Source of the DNA: an uncultured Sutterella sp.
GTDB taxonomy: Bacteria > Pseudomonadota > Gammaproteobacteria > Burkholderiales > Burkholderiaceae_F
Assembly: GCA_900544345.1 (NCBI GenBank)
Contig: UQUR01000002.1
Coordinates: forward strand, 124,001-188,000
Direction of reading: 5' to 3'
Length of the DNA: 64,000 nucleotides
In this document: positions 56,057 to 63,932 of the stretch, in pieces
Layout of the letters: every line of letters begins with the position of its first letter
Position numbering within the stretch: the stretch's first letter is position 1
Translations under genes and position numbers: made by a program
The notes under the pieces: generated by a model
Told to the model about the DNA's origin: nothing
What the model saw: only the letters and a program-made list of their open reading frames with translations
The model's database searches: none

Positions 56057-58543
56057 TTAACCTCCATAGCTGTGGTACTGCTGCCGGTTCTGCAGCATTT
56101 TCAACTGAAACGCCCGCACGCTGTCGGCCACTTCATTGGCATCCATCTGCTTTTCAACCGGGAAATAGACCGTCAGCATTCTCTTTTCCGTCACCAGACC
56201 GGTGACGACCTTATCCGGGCCGTAATACTCGTTTTCTGGGTACAGATCGACCCGCCGGCGTTCGCTGCGCATCTTGCGGCCTAAGGCCGTCAGGAAAGCC
56301 GTCTGCGTCACCGGCCGCTCGTTGGTCTTTTTGCGCCACAAGTCATAGGCCGCATACAGATGAATGCCGGCCACGGGCCCGACGGGATAATCAAGCGATT
56401 CGCTCAGCCAATCATCCAGGAAACGGGCATCAGAGGCTTTGCCAAGCGATTTAAGCGCCTGGTGAGCCTCTGTCTCAAGCACAGGCGTATCCGGCCCGAA
56501 ATCCCCCAGATCGATGTGCAGCAGCCAGTCGTAAAACCCCTCAACGCCGCCGGCATCGACTTGCTCGGCCAAGTTTTTGAAGTACGTCTGATCGTGCTTG
56601 ATGTCGTTGTAGATGACCATAAAGCGTCGATCGTACTCATCGAGCACAAGCGGCTGCAGCTCGTTTGAGAGAAACACGAAGTTTGTGAGATTCACCTCTT
56701 CGCGCGAATTGACGTACTTGCTCACCACCTGGTGATACTTGCCCGTGATCCACGTTTTGATGAGGTTTTTCTGCTTTCGGCGCTCGGCCGATGACACGAT
56801 TTCCTCACCGAGAATGAAGAGCTTCTGGCTCTGCCACGTGGTGTACTTGTCATCCATGATGTCCTGGTTGATCGTTCCCCCGTAGCGCCCGTAGATCTCG
56901 CGCATGACCACTTCAAACATGAAGCTTTTGCCGGTGCCCTCTTTGGCCCCATGCACCAGGAGAGCCTGGTGCATTTTCGCCCCGGGGTGCTGCAGGGGAT
57001 ACGCCAACCACTTGGCCACCCACCAAAACACGTCGTCATCACGACCGCAAAGATCGAAAAGATTCTCAATGATGAGATCGCACGCCTTGCTGCTGTCAGG
57101 CTTCAGAGGCCAGCCGTCAAACATGTTGATGCAGCCCTCCGGCACGTTTCGCCCGGGCTCAAAGAGCAGCTGATCCTTCATGATCACGCGCCTGGCCGGG
57201 TTCTTTTTCCAGTTCTTAAACGTTTCATCGTCATAGCGATCTTTCAACGGCTGCGCGCCCACGAGCTCACGCAGCTCCGTGTCCCAATAGCCAACCGGAT
57301 AGACATACACAAGGTGCTCATTCATGCGCCGGATGCGCTGATCCATGAAGCCCGGCGCTTTCTCGGCCGCCTCGCGCGAAGCCAATGGCTTAAGGTCATC
57401 GGCCTTGAGCTGTTCGGCCGCAACCTCAAGGCCTTCGGCCTGGGCGAGGTCATTGAAGTCGCTGCCGGTCGAATCCTTTGCTTTGAACTGAGGAAACACC
57501 ACGCAGCAACGGTGTTTGCGTGCGGCCTCCATGGCCTTGCTCTTGCCCGCATTGACAAAGGAGAGCTTTTTCGTGACCTTGCGCCCCTTTTCGACGTATC
57601 GGGCATAACCAAAGACACCCAGCACGCCATCCGTGAGACGCTTAAAGCACTTATAGGCCACCTCGCCCTTTTCAGGATGCGTAAAGGTCTCCTCCGGATC
57701 TTTAGCGCTTGATGTTACAACCGGCGTCACGCCAAAGGTCTTTTCAAAAAATTCCTTGGCGCGCTTGACGCAAAAGTGATCATCGTCGCCGGCAATCACC
57801 ACCTTGGCCTGATCGTACTTTTTGCGCACGGTCGCGGTCACGCTGTCCAGATTGCCGGCATTGAAGGCCACCACCACGGGCGCTCCCGTAGCTTCATGCA
57901 CGGAGCACCCGGTGGCGTAGCCCTCCACCACGTAGATGAGGTCCGGGCGCGAGTCGAAATCTCCAATTTTCATGTACGCGCCGGCAATTTGGCTGCCGAG
58001 CATGAACGTTTTATCCCGCCCATCCTCATCTTTGACCGGAGAGATCGTCTGCAGGCCAACAAGCTGGCCGGCTCTGAACATCGGCACCAAAAGCTGATCA
58101 TTGAGCTGCCTGGCACCGTAGGGCTTGATCCCCTTGCGTGTCAAGTAGCCCTGCTTGCCGTCAACATCGTGGCCCATTTTCCAAAGCCTCGCGGCACGTG
58201 CGGCAGCTTCGGCAGCCATGGCTTGACGGTCTTTCTCAAATTGTTCTGCCGCTTTCTTGGCAAATTCCTTGGCCTCGGCCTTTTCCTCGGCGGTAAAAGT
58301 TTCCTTGCCTGGCTTGATGAGGTAGCTCTCGGTACGGATCCCGAAGCTGCCGGAATAAAACACGCGGCCCTTGAGCGTTCGATTTTCATAGATCCTGTAC
58401 CAGGCGCTTTTTTTCTTGGATCTCTGGCCCTCCGGACGAAACCGGTCATAGCCGGGCGCGGTCACGTGCAGCTGGTGGCGCTCCGGGACAAAGATCCCTA
58501 CTTCGGCCATTTGCCGAGCAATGTCGTCAAAACTAGAAGCCAT
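56057..58543 (-). CDS. Primase-helicase (P4 alpha / D5-like)
   Basis: 828 residues. A Toprim-type primase lies at about 200-280 (YVVEGYATGCSVHEATG with the catalytic Glu, and GDDDHF). The D5/SF3-type helicase lies at about 480-680, with Walker A HGAKEGTGKS. The region after about 690 may bind DNA. Proteins of this kind both open the origin and prime synthesis, as alpha does in phage P4, where they bind iterons. It overlaps the Rha-like gene by 11 bases. Confidence 0.9.
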   Translation of the reverse strand: MASSFDDIARQMAEVGIFVPERHQLHVTAPGYDRFRPEGQRSKKKSAWYRIYENRTLKGRVFYSGSFGIRTESYLIKPGKETFTAEEKAEAKEFAKKAAEQFEKDRQAMAAEAAARAARLWKMGHDVDGKQGYLTRKGIKPYGARQLNDQLLVPMFRAGQLVGLQTISPVKDEDGRDKTFMLGSQIAGAYMKIGDFDSRPDLIYVVEGYATGCSVHEATGAPVVVAFNAGNLDSVTATVRKKYDQAKVVIAGDDDHFCVKRAKEFFEKTFGVTPVVTSSAKDPEETFTHPEKGEVAYKCFKRLTDGVLGVFGYARYVEKGRKVTKKLSFVNAGKSKAMEAARKHRCCVVFPQFKAKDSTGSDFNDLAQAEGLEVAAEQLKADDLKPLASREAAEKAPGFMDQRIRRMNEHLVYVYPVGYWDTELRELVGAQPLKDRYDDETFKNWKKNPARRVIMKDQLLFEPGRNVPEGCINMFDGWPLKPDSSKACDLIIENLFDLCGRDDDVFWWVAKWLAYPLQHPGAKMHQALLVHGAKEGTGKSFMFEVVMREIYGRYGGTINQDIMDDKYTTWQSQKLFILGEEIVSSAERRKQKNLIKTWITGKYHQVVSKYVNSREEVNLTNFVFLSNELQPLVLDEYDRRFMVIYNDIKHDQTYFKNLAEQVDAGGVEGFYDWLLHIDLGDFGPDTPVLETEAHQALKSLGKASDARFLDDWLSESLDYPVGPVAGIHLYAAYDLWRKKTNERPVTQTAFLTALGRKMRSERRRVDLYPENEYYGPDKVVTGLVTEKRMLTVYFPVEKQMDANEVADSVRAFQLKMLQNRQQYHSYGG

Positions 58544-59834
58544 GATCTGCCTCCCTGTTCAAACGACGAAACACCGCGTCAGAGATCTGACGCACCATTG
58601 AGAGATCAAAGGCGTTTTTCTTGCCCTCAATGCGCTCGAGCAATTCCTCTTCAGTAAGCACCATGGTGCGCGAAGTCAAGCGCACGGCCGTCACCGAGTC
58701 GCCTTCAATCGTCACCAAGGCCTTACGGGCAAAGCTGTCGCTCGTTCTGGCGACAAAATCGAGCTGCCGATCACGCTCGGCCTGATCCTTGATGTCAAAT
58801 TCCATCAAATAGGCACGCGTGTGCTTGAGATCTTTGATACCTTTCCAGCCGGCCACCATGACCGTGAAAACGTCGCGCCCAATCAGATAGCCCGGCTCAT
58901 CCCACTGCGGCCAGCTGATGATCTTGTCGGTTCCATCATCGACACTGATGCCCAGCGCTGCAGCCGCCTTTTGCGCGGCCTCAGCCACTGCCTCAGGCGT
59001 TTTGCCGTAGTAAAACGCCACATCCTGCGTTGTGGTCATGGCCGTATTGTCCTCAATGCGGACAATGGGGCGAGCGAGCTCATTGAGCACCACCTCCTGC
59101 GGATGATCCACATAGTCGTATCGGCGAATGTTCTCCAGGAGCGGATCAAAACGCTTGCAAAAGCGCACCAGCTCCTCATTTTCACCGTAGTAGTCACGGA
59201 TGATGGCCACAAGGCCCGGCTTGTCGATCGTGCAGTAGTGCTGCGTAACGGTTTTGCCATCCACCGTCCGGGAGCGAGTCTTGAGCTCAAAGCGCCTGAG
59301 CATGTAGGGGTGCTGCCGCACATACTCCGAGACGTTTTCCATAAACTCTTTGTGATTGATCCCGAAGTAGTCGCAAACCGTGAAGCTCTCCACATCCACA
59401 CGGGTGCCGTAGAGATTGATTTCGACCGCGGGGCTTTCTACCCCAAGCAAAGGCTTCGCAGACGCGCGAAGAGTTGAGGCCTCGAGCTTATTGAAGGCGT
59501 CGATATAGGACCACTTGAAAGCTTGAGCCTTGGCCCCGGTGAAGCCCATGGCCAAAAACGTAAAGCCGTCGCGTGTGAGGCGATAGGCTTTGGATTTGAT
59601 TTTGGTGCCGGGCTGCAGCGGACTTTCGCGCTCGACTTCTGTCTGCGCAAAATTGCGCAGACGGTCGTCAGGCATTGAGGTGAGTAGCTTTTCGATTGCC
59701 CTAAGGACATCACGATGGCGTTTGCCAAAATAGGCAGCCACGTCCGTTGAAAGCGTTGTAGGAATGTCGTCAACGAGTGTGACGATGGGTGCCGAGAGTG
59801 TAGCCACACTCTGGGATTGCAATTTGGCCGTCAT
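58533..59834 (-). CDS. Rha-family phage regulatory protein with three Rha-like modules
   Basis: 433 residues. Residues about 25-120 match the Rha domain (YFGKRHRDVLRAIEKL, AYRLTRDGFTFLAMGFTGAKA). Two further degenerate copies appear at about 140-245 (DYFGINHKEFMENV, YCTIDKPGLVAIIRDYYG) and about 255-365 (AFYYGKTPEAVAEA, GYLIGRDVFTVMVAGWKG). Rha proteins act in lysogenic control or interfere with growth without IHF; some are antirepressor-like. The ATG at 59834 has GTGGAGG 5 bases ahead. It is preceded by the antisense-RNA leader. Confidence 0.8.
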   Translation of the reverse strand: MTAKLQSQSVATLSAPIVTLVDDIPTTLSTDVAAYFGKRHRDVLRAIEKLLTSMPDDRLRNFAQTEVERESPLQPGTKIKSKAYRLTRDGFTFLAMGFTGAKAQAFKWSYIDAFNKLEASTLRASAKPLLGVESPAVEINLYGTRVDVESFTVCDYFGINHKEFMENVSEYVRQHPYMLRRFELKTRSRTVDGKTVTQHYCTIDKPGLVAIIRDYYGENEELVRFCKRFDPLLENIRRYDYVDHPQEVVLNELARPIVRIEDNTAMTTTQDVAFYYGKTPEAVAEAAQKAAAALGISVDDGTDKIISWPQWDEPGYLIGRDVFTVMVAGWKGIKDLKHTRAYLMEFDIKDQAERDRQLDFVARTSDSFARKALVTIEGDSVTAVRLTSRTMVLTEEELLERIEGKKNAFDLSMVRQISDAVFRRLNREADHGF

Positions 59835-59861
59835 AGCGACCTCCACGAGAATGATTTAAAC

Positions 59862-59960
59862 ACCTCGCTTCCGACGCCAATCGGGTGAGCGAGGTCCTGC
59901 AGGTTGGCGTACCGCCTCGTGGAAACGGCGCATCTTTCGATGCCCCGCAAGCCTCGCTCA
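59862..59960 (-). ncRNA. P4 CI / C4-like antisense immunity RNA in the leader of the replication operon
   Basis: A closing helix of 8 bp (59952-59959 with 59887-59894) encloses two hairpins: GCATC-GAAA-GATGC (59930-59943) and GGCG-GTA-CGCC (59906-59916), so the RNA is a three-way junction. The 3' strand of the closing helix can instead pair with 59862-59869 (8 bp), so the two folds exclude each other. The loop strand ACGCCAACC (59902-59910) is complementary to GATTGGCGTC at 60059-60068 and 59873-59882. This is the seqB-seqA/seqC logic of phage P4. Family identity is inferred from structure and context. Confidence 0.65.
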
Positions 59961-60008
59961 TAAGAGACTTTTGCCCTGGCAAGACCAGAGCCAACGCGCG
60001 CAGACAAC

Positions 60009-60038
60009 AAAAAACCGCATATCACGTTTTTTCTGCGG
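60009..60038 (-). terminator. Leader terminator upstream of the immunity RNA
   Basis: On the minus strand CCGCA/TGCGG with inner A6/T6 complementarity is followed by TTTTTTGTTG. It lies between the upstream target site (60059-60068) and the RNA, where P4-type premature termination would act. Confidence 0.7.
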
Positions 60039-60058
60039 CTGCACGCCACGAAGTTCGG

Positions 60059-60068
60059 GACGCCAATC
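60059..60068 (-). promoter_or_regulatory. Upstream antisense target site (seqA-like)
   Basis: GATTGGCGTC on the minus strand, repeated exactly at 59873-59882 downstream of the RNA. Seven consecutive bases (TTGGCGT) pair with the RNA strand, plus two more after a bulge. The gap 59835-60144 (310 bases) is wholly accounted for by this leader. Confidence 0.55.
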
Positions 60069-60144
60069 CCGATCTGCTTTTTACTTGCAGACGAAGTGAT
60101 TATGCGGCAAACGCCGAGAGAATGCAAGCTGCGCGCGGGCATAA

Positions 60145-60399
60145 TCAAGCTCCCCGAGCGGTTACGACCGTCACGGAAACGCCTTCGGTCGATCTATGGG
60201 TTGATGCACTGCGCATCAAAAAGATCTCCGGGTAGCGCACGACAACGCTGCCAGGCACATAGCCGCGCCTGACCCAGTTCTGCACGCACTGCTGCGTGAC
60301 AGACAACTGCCGTGCAAAAGCAATTTGGCTGCCCAGGCGCTCAATCTCACTCATCATGAGCTTGTAGGCGGCCACTTCAACAGGAGATGGCGTTTTCAT
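60145..60399 (-). CDS. Cro-like / YdaS-type DNA-binding protein
   Basis: 84 residues. The HTH is SQIAFARQLSVTQQCVQNW. The pattern VQNWVRRGYVPGSVVVRYPE, with the HTH followed by a proline turn, is typical of YdaS/Cro proteins that oppose the CI repressor. The ATG at 60399 gives the usual length. It is divergent from the CI gene with a 125-base control region between. Confidence 0.8.
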   Translation of the reverse strand: MKTPSPVEVAAYKLMMSEIERLGSQIAFARQLSVTQQCVQNWVRRGYVPGSVVVRYPEIFLMRSASTHRSTEGVSVTVVTARGA

Positions 60400-60431
60400 A
60401 TAATTTTTGTTGATCGCTAAAATTGGATTCC

Positions 60432-60456
60432 GTGTATTATTTTTCGAAATATACAC
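60432..60456. promoter_or_regulatory. Candidate CI/Cro operator
   Basis: The inverted repeat GTGTAT-N13-ATACAC lies in the middle of the 125-base region between the divergent cro-like and cI-like genes. AT-rich flanks can hold the two promoters; I did not find unambiguous -10/-35 pairs. Confidence 0.5.
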
Positions 60457-60524
60457 TTCCTCGAAAGCAAAAGCCAACAAAAGGCAATCACAAAAATTTG
60501 TAGTATCGGATAGGAAAACTTACA

Positions 60525-61145
60525 ATGACCCGCATGACTAATACCACTAGCATCATTGATCGGCTCCTAAAGCTTGCGGATAGCAAGGGCATCACGCAAA
60601 AGCAGCTCGCAAAGAGCATCGGAGTCAATCCTCAAACCATCACAAACTGGAAAGCCCGATCGGACGGGAAAGCAACATCAATCCCGGCAGATAAGCTTGC
60701 ACTCTGCGCCCAGCTCCTAGGCTGCTCGGCCGACTACCTGCTGGGGCTGACCACTCTGCAAAACATCAACGTGCCGATTCAGGCCATTACCATCCGCACC
60801 GACAGCCAGCTCCTCGGCAAAGAGGATCCCAACAAGGTCGCGGGCATTTTGATTTCCACGCATTATTTTTCGGCCAAAGCCTTTGGCTACATTGTCCAAG
60901 ACGAGAGCTCAACACCGACATTTAAGCCCGGCGACGAAATCATTGTTGATCCGGACATCCCTCCGGTGCCGGGCTCGCATGTGCTCGCCATCGTGGATGG
61001 CGCGGTTTACCTCAGAAAGTTCCGCAGCCCCCGCATCAGCAAGATCTCGCTATTTGCCATCAACCTCGACTACCCCAGCTTTGAGGAACCGGAAAACCAA
61101 ATCACCATCCTCGGCACCGTTGTCGAACACCGCAACCACCAGTAA
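60525..61145 (+). CDS. CI-like repressor with S24 peptidase domain
   Basis: 206 residues. An HTH_3 domain covers about 10-65 (KGITQKQLAKSIGVNPQTIT). The S24/LexA-like peptidase covers about 85-200, with nucleophile Ser128 in DESSTPTFKPGD and Lys165 in VYLRKF. This predicts RecA-stimulated self-cleavage and SOS induction of the prophage. AGGA lies 9 bases before the ATG. A terminator follows the gene. Confidence 0.92.
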   Translation: MTRMTNTTSIIDRLLKLADSKGITQKQLAKSIGVNPQTITNWKARSDGKATSIPADKLALCAQLLGCSADYLLGLTTLQNINVPIQAITIRTDSQLLGKEDPNKVAGILISTHYFSAKAFGYIVQDESSTPTFKPGDEIIVDPDIPPVPGSHVLAIVDGAVYLRKFRSPRISKISLFAINLDYPSFEEPENQITILGTVVEHRNHQ

Positions 61146-61159
61146 CCCCTTCTCTACCG

Positions 61160-61191
61160 CGGGCGATCGCTCTTGATCGCCCTTTTCTTTT
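61160..61191 (+). terminator. Terminator after the CI gene
   Basis: GGGCGATC/GATCGCCC with a 6-base loop, followed by TTTTCTTTT. The 114 bases to the next gene are AT-rich, with a TAAGAT (about 61245) that may be a -10. Confidence 0.88.
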
Positions 61192-61305
61192 CCGCAATCA
61201 CACTTTTTCGTGCTCGCGATTCGCCAAAAGCGAAATTTTGCGCTAAGATAAAAATCAACATTTTTCGTTTTTCGTTATTCACGTTTTTAACTTGTGGATT
61301 TACAA

Positions 61306-61560
61306 ATGCTTTTTCAACTGAATGCATCCGGCCGCGAGACCGTCAAAATCTTTTTGCACGCCAAGTGCCGCACCAAGCCATCGGCAAAGATGGTCGAACA
61401 GTGGTTTATCGCTGCTGAGGCGAGCTTTAACAACGCCAAAAAGTACCTCCCCGAGCGCGCCATCCCTCAAGCCTCGGTCATGCTCGATGGGAGCATATCG
61501 ATCACCGGCGGTGCAGAGCTTTTGATTTTGCAAAGCTCGCACTTCACTCAAGTTTCTTAA
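61306..61560 (+). CDS. Hypothetical phage protein
   Basis: 84 residues, soluble, not recognised. ATG at 61306 chosen over an in-frame GTG at 61294. It is the first of four rightward accessory genes behind the repressor and may be expressed in the lysogen. Confidence 0.6.
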   Translation: MLFQLNASGRETVKIFLHAKCRTKPSAKMVEQWFIAAEASFNNAKKYLPERAIPQASVMLDGSISITGGAELLILQSSHFTQVS

Positions 61561-61605
61561 ATTCAAACCGGACACCGCTCGCGTGTCCGGACAATGGAGC
61601 CCAAC

Positions 61606-62001
61606 ATGACAAAACGAATCGAACCAACCGTGAAAATCCCAACATCGCTTCTGGCCGACATTTGCAGTGTCATTGACTACCACTACGGCATGGCAGGCGA
61701 TTACGGCCTGAGCAAAGGAGACGAAAAGCAGCTTGAGAACCTGCTCGCACGCTGTGAAGAGGCTCTGCTCAAATCCGAGGAGCCTGAAGAGGAAAGCGGT
61801 GAGGCGTGTCAGGTGATCATCATCACCGAGCGCGAAGAGTTTCGCGCGATCAAGCGCGAGATCGCTGACAACCAGAGCGCCATGGTCGAAAACGTGACGG
61901 ATTTCGAAAAGACCAAAAAGATCAGTACCACGCTTGATGAGTTGTATTCCCAACTCGGCGTGCTCTGCGCAAACCACTGCGTGGAAACCTGGATTAGATG
62001 A
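61606..62001 (+). CDS. Hypothetical phage protein
   Basis: 131 residues, acidic, helical, with a glutamate-rich middle (SEEPEEESGEA). No known motif. GGAG lies 6 bases before the ATG at 61606, which is therefore preferred over 61594. Confidence 0.65.
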   Translation: MTKRIEPTVKIPTSLLADICSVIDYHYGMAGDYGLSKGDEKQLENLLARCEEALLKSEEPEEESGEACQVIIITEREEFRAIKREIADNQSAMVENVTDFEKTKKISTTLDELYSQLGVLCANHCVETWIR

Positions 62002-62008
62002 GGCCGTC

Positions 62009-62254
62009 ATGAGTTGGCAGCGCATCAAAAATCCGGTTTTGCCCTGCGGCGAGATCCTTGAAGTTTTCCAAAACTCAAAGGTGTTTTTCGTCATCCGGAT
62101 CAAAACCGATGCCGGATACGCCTTCGAAGTGAGCGAGCGCTTTGTCAACGTGATCCCGGAGCGCCGCCAGGAGGCCGTCTGCAGGCTCAATCCGGAACAG
62201 TTCAAACGGTGGCTTGAAGGCTGCTACTGGCGCTACTTCAATCGGCCGGAATAA
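62009..62254 (+). CDS. Hypothetical phage protein
   Basis: 81 residues, mixed alpha/beta (SWQRIKNPVLPCGEILEVF, then a C-terminal FKRWLEGCYWRYF). Not recognised. It starts 8 bases after the previous stop; a longer frame into that gene is rejected. Confidence 0.6.
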   Translation: MSWQRIKNPVLPCGEILEVFQNSKVFFVIRIKTDAGYAFEVSERFVNVIPERRQEAVCRLNPEQFKRWLEGCYWRYFNRPE

Positions 62255-62263
62255 GGAGAGACC

Positions 62264-62626
62264 ATGGAAAGCACAAACGAAATGATGGCTCGCGCCAAGG
62301 CGGTGGCCGCTGTGAAAGCTCAGGATTTTCCGGAATACGGCCAGCTCTTTTGGGATCGGCCAACGGTGGCCAAGGTGCTCGGAATCGGTCAATCGACCGT
62401 CACCTTTCTGACTCACGCAGAGCCGACGTTCCCTAAGCCCATCAAGATCTCAAACGCTACGCGCTGGAAGGCTATAGAGGTGATTGCCTGGGCAAACGCC
62501 GTACAGACCAACAGCTACGAGATCACCGGGCCGATCACTCCGAGCGCCAAGAACACGAAAAAAATAAACCGGCAGCCGGAGCCGCCGGAGTTCATAAAAA
62601 GAGCCATGCGAAAACGGGTCGCATGA
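62264..62626 (+). CDS. AlpA-family DNA-binding protein (possible excisionase/regulator)
   Basis: 120 residues. LFWDRPTVAKVLGIGQSTVT followed by FPKPIKISNATRWKAIEVIAW is the AlpA/MerR-like winged HTH pattern. Relatives activate integrase genes or act as excisionase. A strong AAGGAGA lies ahead of the ATG. It closes the rightward group, before a terminator. Confidence 0.75.
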   Translation: MESTNEMMARAKAVAAVKAQDFPEYGQLFWDRPTVAKVLGIGQSTVTFLTHAEPTFPKPIKISNATRWKAIEVIAWANAVQTNSYEITGPITPSAKNTKKINRQPEPPEFIKRAMRKRVA

Positions 62627-62633
62627 AGCGATT

Positions 62634-62660
62634 AAGGGCACCAGCGCGGTGCCCTTTCTT
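62634..62660 (+). terminator. Terminator after the AlpA-like gene
   Basis: GGGCACC/GGTGCCC with a 5-base loop, followed by TTTCTT. Confidence 0.88.
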
Positions 62661-62661
62661 A

Positions 62662-63138
62662 TTACTGGCTTTTGTCTTTGTTGCCACCTGCAAGTTTAGC
62701 CAAAGCTACAACGATAAACGGAGAAAAGAAAATCGCAGCAAGCTTTATTTCCTGGTTAAAGGCAAAATATAAACTTACAGCAAAAGTTGCAACCAAGAAC
62801 AGCTGGCCAAACATCCTACTCATAAAATCCGAGACAGCAAGCAACTTAACGTAGAAAGCTTGCGCACCGACGGAGGTTTTTTCTGTCTCGTGTCGATGGT
62901 TCTGCTCCTTTTCCGCCATCACCACGATTCGCCCAGAAAAGCCAGGCTCTATCCTATCGTATTCACTTAAAACTGCAGGCGGCGGCAAAGGCCCTTGCCA
63001 CATAGTCAACATCTGCCCTTGCTTCAGCTGTGCATCTGGGAGATCTTTCGTTCCGGGATGCTGCGAAAGCGGCTGATCTTTTTCAGTAAGAGCTTCGTTA
63101 CTTGACGTGCTTACGGGTACTTGATTGTTGTTCGCCAT
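62662..63138 (-). CDS. DUF2335 family membrane protein
   Basis: 158 residues. LPPPAVLSEYDRIEPGFSGR and the following MAEKEQNHRHETEK form the DUF2335 core; a C-terminal hydrophobic pair (about 113-150) anchors it in the membrane. Function unknown; members are frequent in prophages and islands. Its start overlaps the preceding small gene by 41 bases. Confidence 0.82.
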   Translation of the reverse strand: MANNNQVPVSTSSNEALTEKDQPLSQHPGTKDLPDAQLKQGQMLTMWQGPLPPPAVLSEYDRIEPGFSGRIVVMAEKEQNHRHETEKTSVGAQAFYVKLLAVSDFMSRMFGQLFLVATFAVSLYFAFNQEIKLAAIFFSPFIVVALAKLAGGNKDKSQ

Positions 63139-63331
63139 AGTCCCTCATTGCCCGATTAAAGTCAAGACCAATTTTTTCCAAATCAGTAGCAAAAGATCCA
63201 GTCTCAACCTTAATCGCCGGAGGCACGGGAACTTGAGCCCCGTGGCCGACATACACGGCAGCCAATGGAGACAGCAACCCCTTCACAAACCCTTTTTTTA
63301 AGGTTTGGGCGATCGTAGTATTATTTTTCAT
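63098..63331 (-). CDS. Small partner gene of the DUF2335 protein
   Basis: 77 residues with one weak hydrophobic segment (about 17-30) and the C-terminal DLEKIGLDFNRAMRDYG motif. AAGGAA lies 8-12 bases before the ATG. The overlap with DUF2335 indicates translational coupling, so the two probably act together. No function known. Confidence 0.7.
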   Translation of the reverse strand: MKNNTTIAQTLKKGFVKGLLSPLAAVYVGHGAQVPVPPAIKVETGSFATDLEKIGLDFNRAMRDYGEQQSSTRKHVK

Positions 63332-63722
63332 TATCTGGAATTCCTTTCTAGGGCGATCACTACGCCCCGCTGTTTGAGTTTATACGAACAATCCATGAAA
63401 CTCAATCATTCTTTGTTGCCTAGTGTTGCTAGTTGTCGTGACCGTTAGCATAATTGGCGAAAAAAAGGGAACCGCCCATAGTAGCAAGTCTCCCTTTTAA
63501 GGCAGGCAAATCATCAAAAAATCGCGCAATGCGCGGCCTTAACGATTGTCTGCTCGTATTTTTTTTAAGGAGAAGAGCCCAGACAGAAGTCACTCCCCTA
63601 GAGCGGCCACGTCCAAAGTTCTTCTGCCTCGGATTGCAATGGATTACATATAAGAATTTGATTTTTTGACCACAAAAATTTGTTCTTAGCCAAGACTCTA
63701 CAGTGAGTATCAGCATCTTTTA
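63332..63722 (-). other. Accessory gap with a possible small transcript
   Basis: About 390 bases with no confident gene. A 95-codon minus-strand frame (63429-63716) exists but has no clear ribosome site. A hairpin AAAGGGA/TCCCTTT followed by TTTT on the minus strand (63459-63497) looks like a terminator inside that frame, so a small RNA ending there is as likely as a protein. Confidence 0.35.
63459..63497 (-). terminator. Possible minus-strand terminator near the right end
   Basis: Seven-base stem AAAGGGA/TCCCTTT with a 20-base loop, then T-rich. The loop is long, so strength is uncertain. Confidence 0.45.
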
Positions 63723-63733
63723 AAGTAACAACT
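63723..63733 (+). repeat. Right-end copy of the integrase-region box
   Basis: AAGTAACAACT is identical to 28917-28927 near attL. It lies 39 bases inside attR, fitting an arm-type integrase site. Confidence 0.55.
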
Positions 63734-63771
63734 CAAAAAGTACCGCATTTAATCCCTGATTTCATTGAATG

Positions 63772-63793
63772 TCGAATCCTCTCACCCGACCAG
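63772..63793 (+). repeat. attR (decayed tRNA-Pro 3' end)
   Basis: It repeats attL with one C deleted in the acceptor strand (CACCCG against CACCCCG). There is no tRNA 5' part here, so this copy is free to decay. Confidence 0.9.
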
Positions 63794-63799
63794 AATTCT

Positions 63800-63830
63800 A
63801 AAGCGATCGAATTTTCGATCGCTTTTTCTT
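63800..63830 (+). terminator. Probable original host terminator of tRNA-Pro
   Basis: AAAGCGATCG/CGATCGCTTT with a short loop, then TTTCTTT. It is in the same position relative to attR as the phage-borne terminator is to attL. Confidence 0.85.
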
Positions 63831-63864
63831 TAAGAGTACTTTTCGTCCTGCAAATCCGAATTCA

Positions 63865-63906
63865 AAATTGTGCAGATTTCTACGTGGTGATCAATCTGCA
63901 CAATTT
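63865..63906. terminator. Long hairpin after the last gene of the window
   Basis: A 13-bp stem AAATTGTGCAGAT/ATCTGCACAATTT with a 16-base loop. It is placed to terminate the leftward gene whose stop is at 63933. Confidence 0.7.
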
Positions 63907-63932
63907 AAGAAGAATCCGAGTTAAAAATACCG

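Noticed and set aside
55607..56067. Several overlapping cysteine- and histidine-rich frames
   Set aside because: They are translations of the iteron repeats and the GC alternating tract.
59831..60148. 105-codon minus-strand frame between the Rha-like and Cro-like genes
   Set aside because: It covers the structured leader with terminator and antisense RNA; no ribosome site and no protein-like pattern.
63429..63716. 95-codon minus-strand frame near attR
   Set aside because: No ribosome site and a hairpin terminator inside it; kept only as a gap description, not as a gene.
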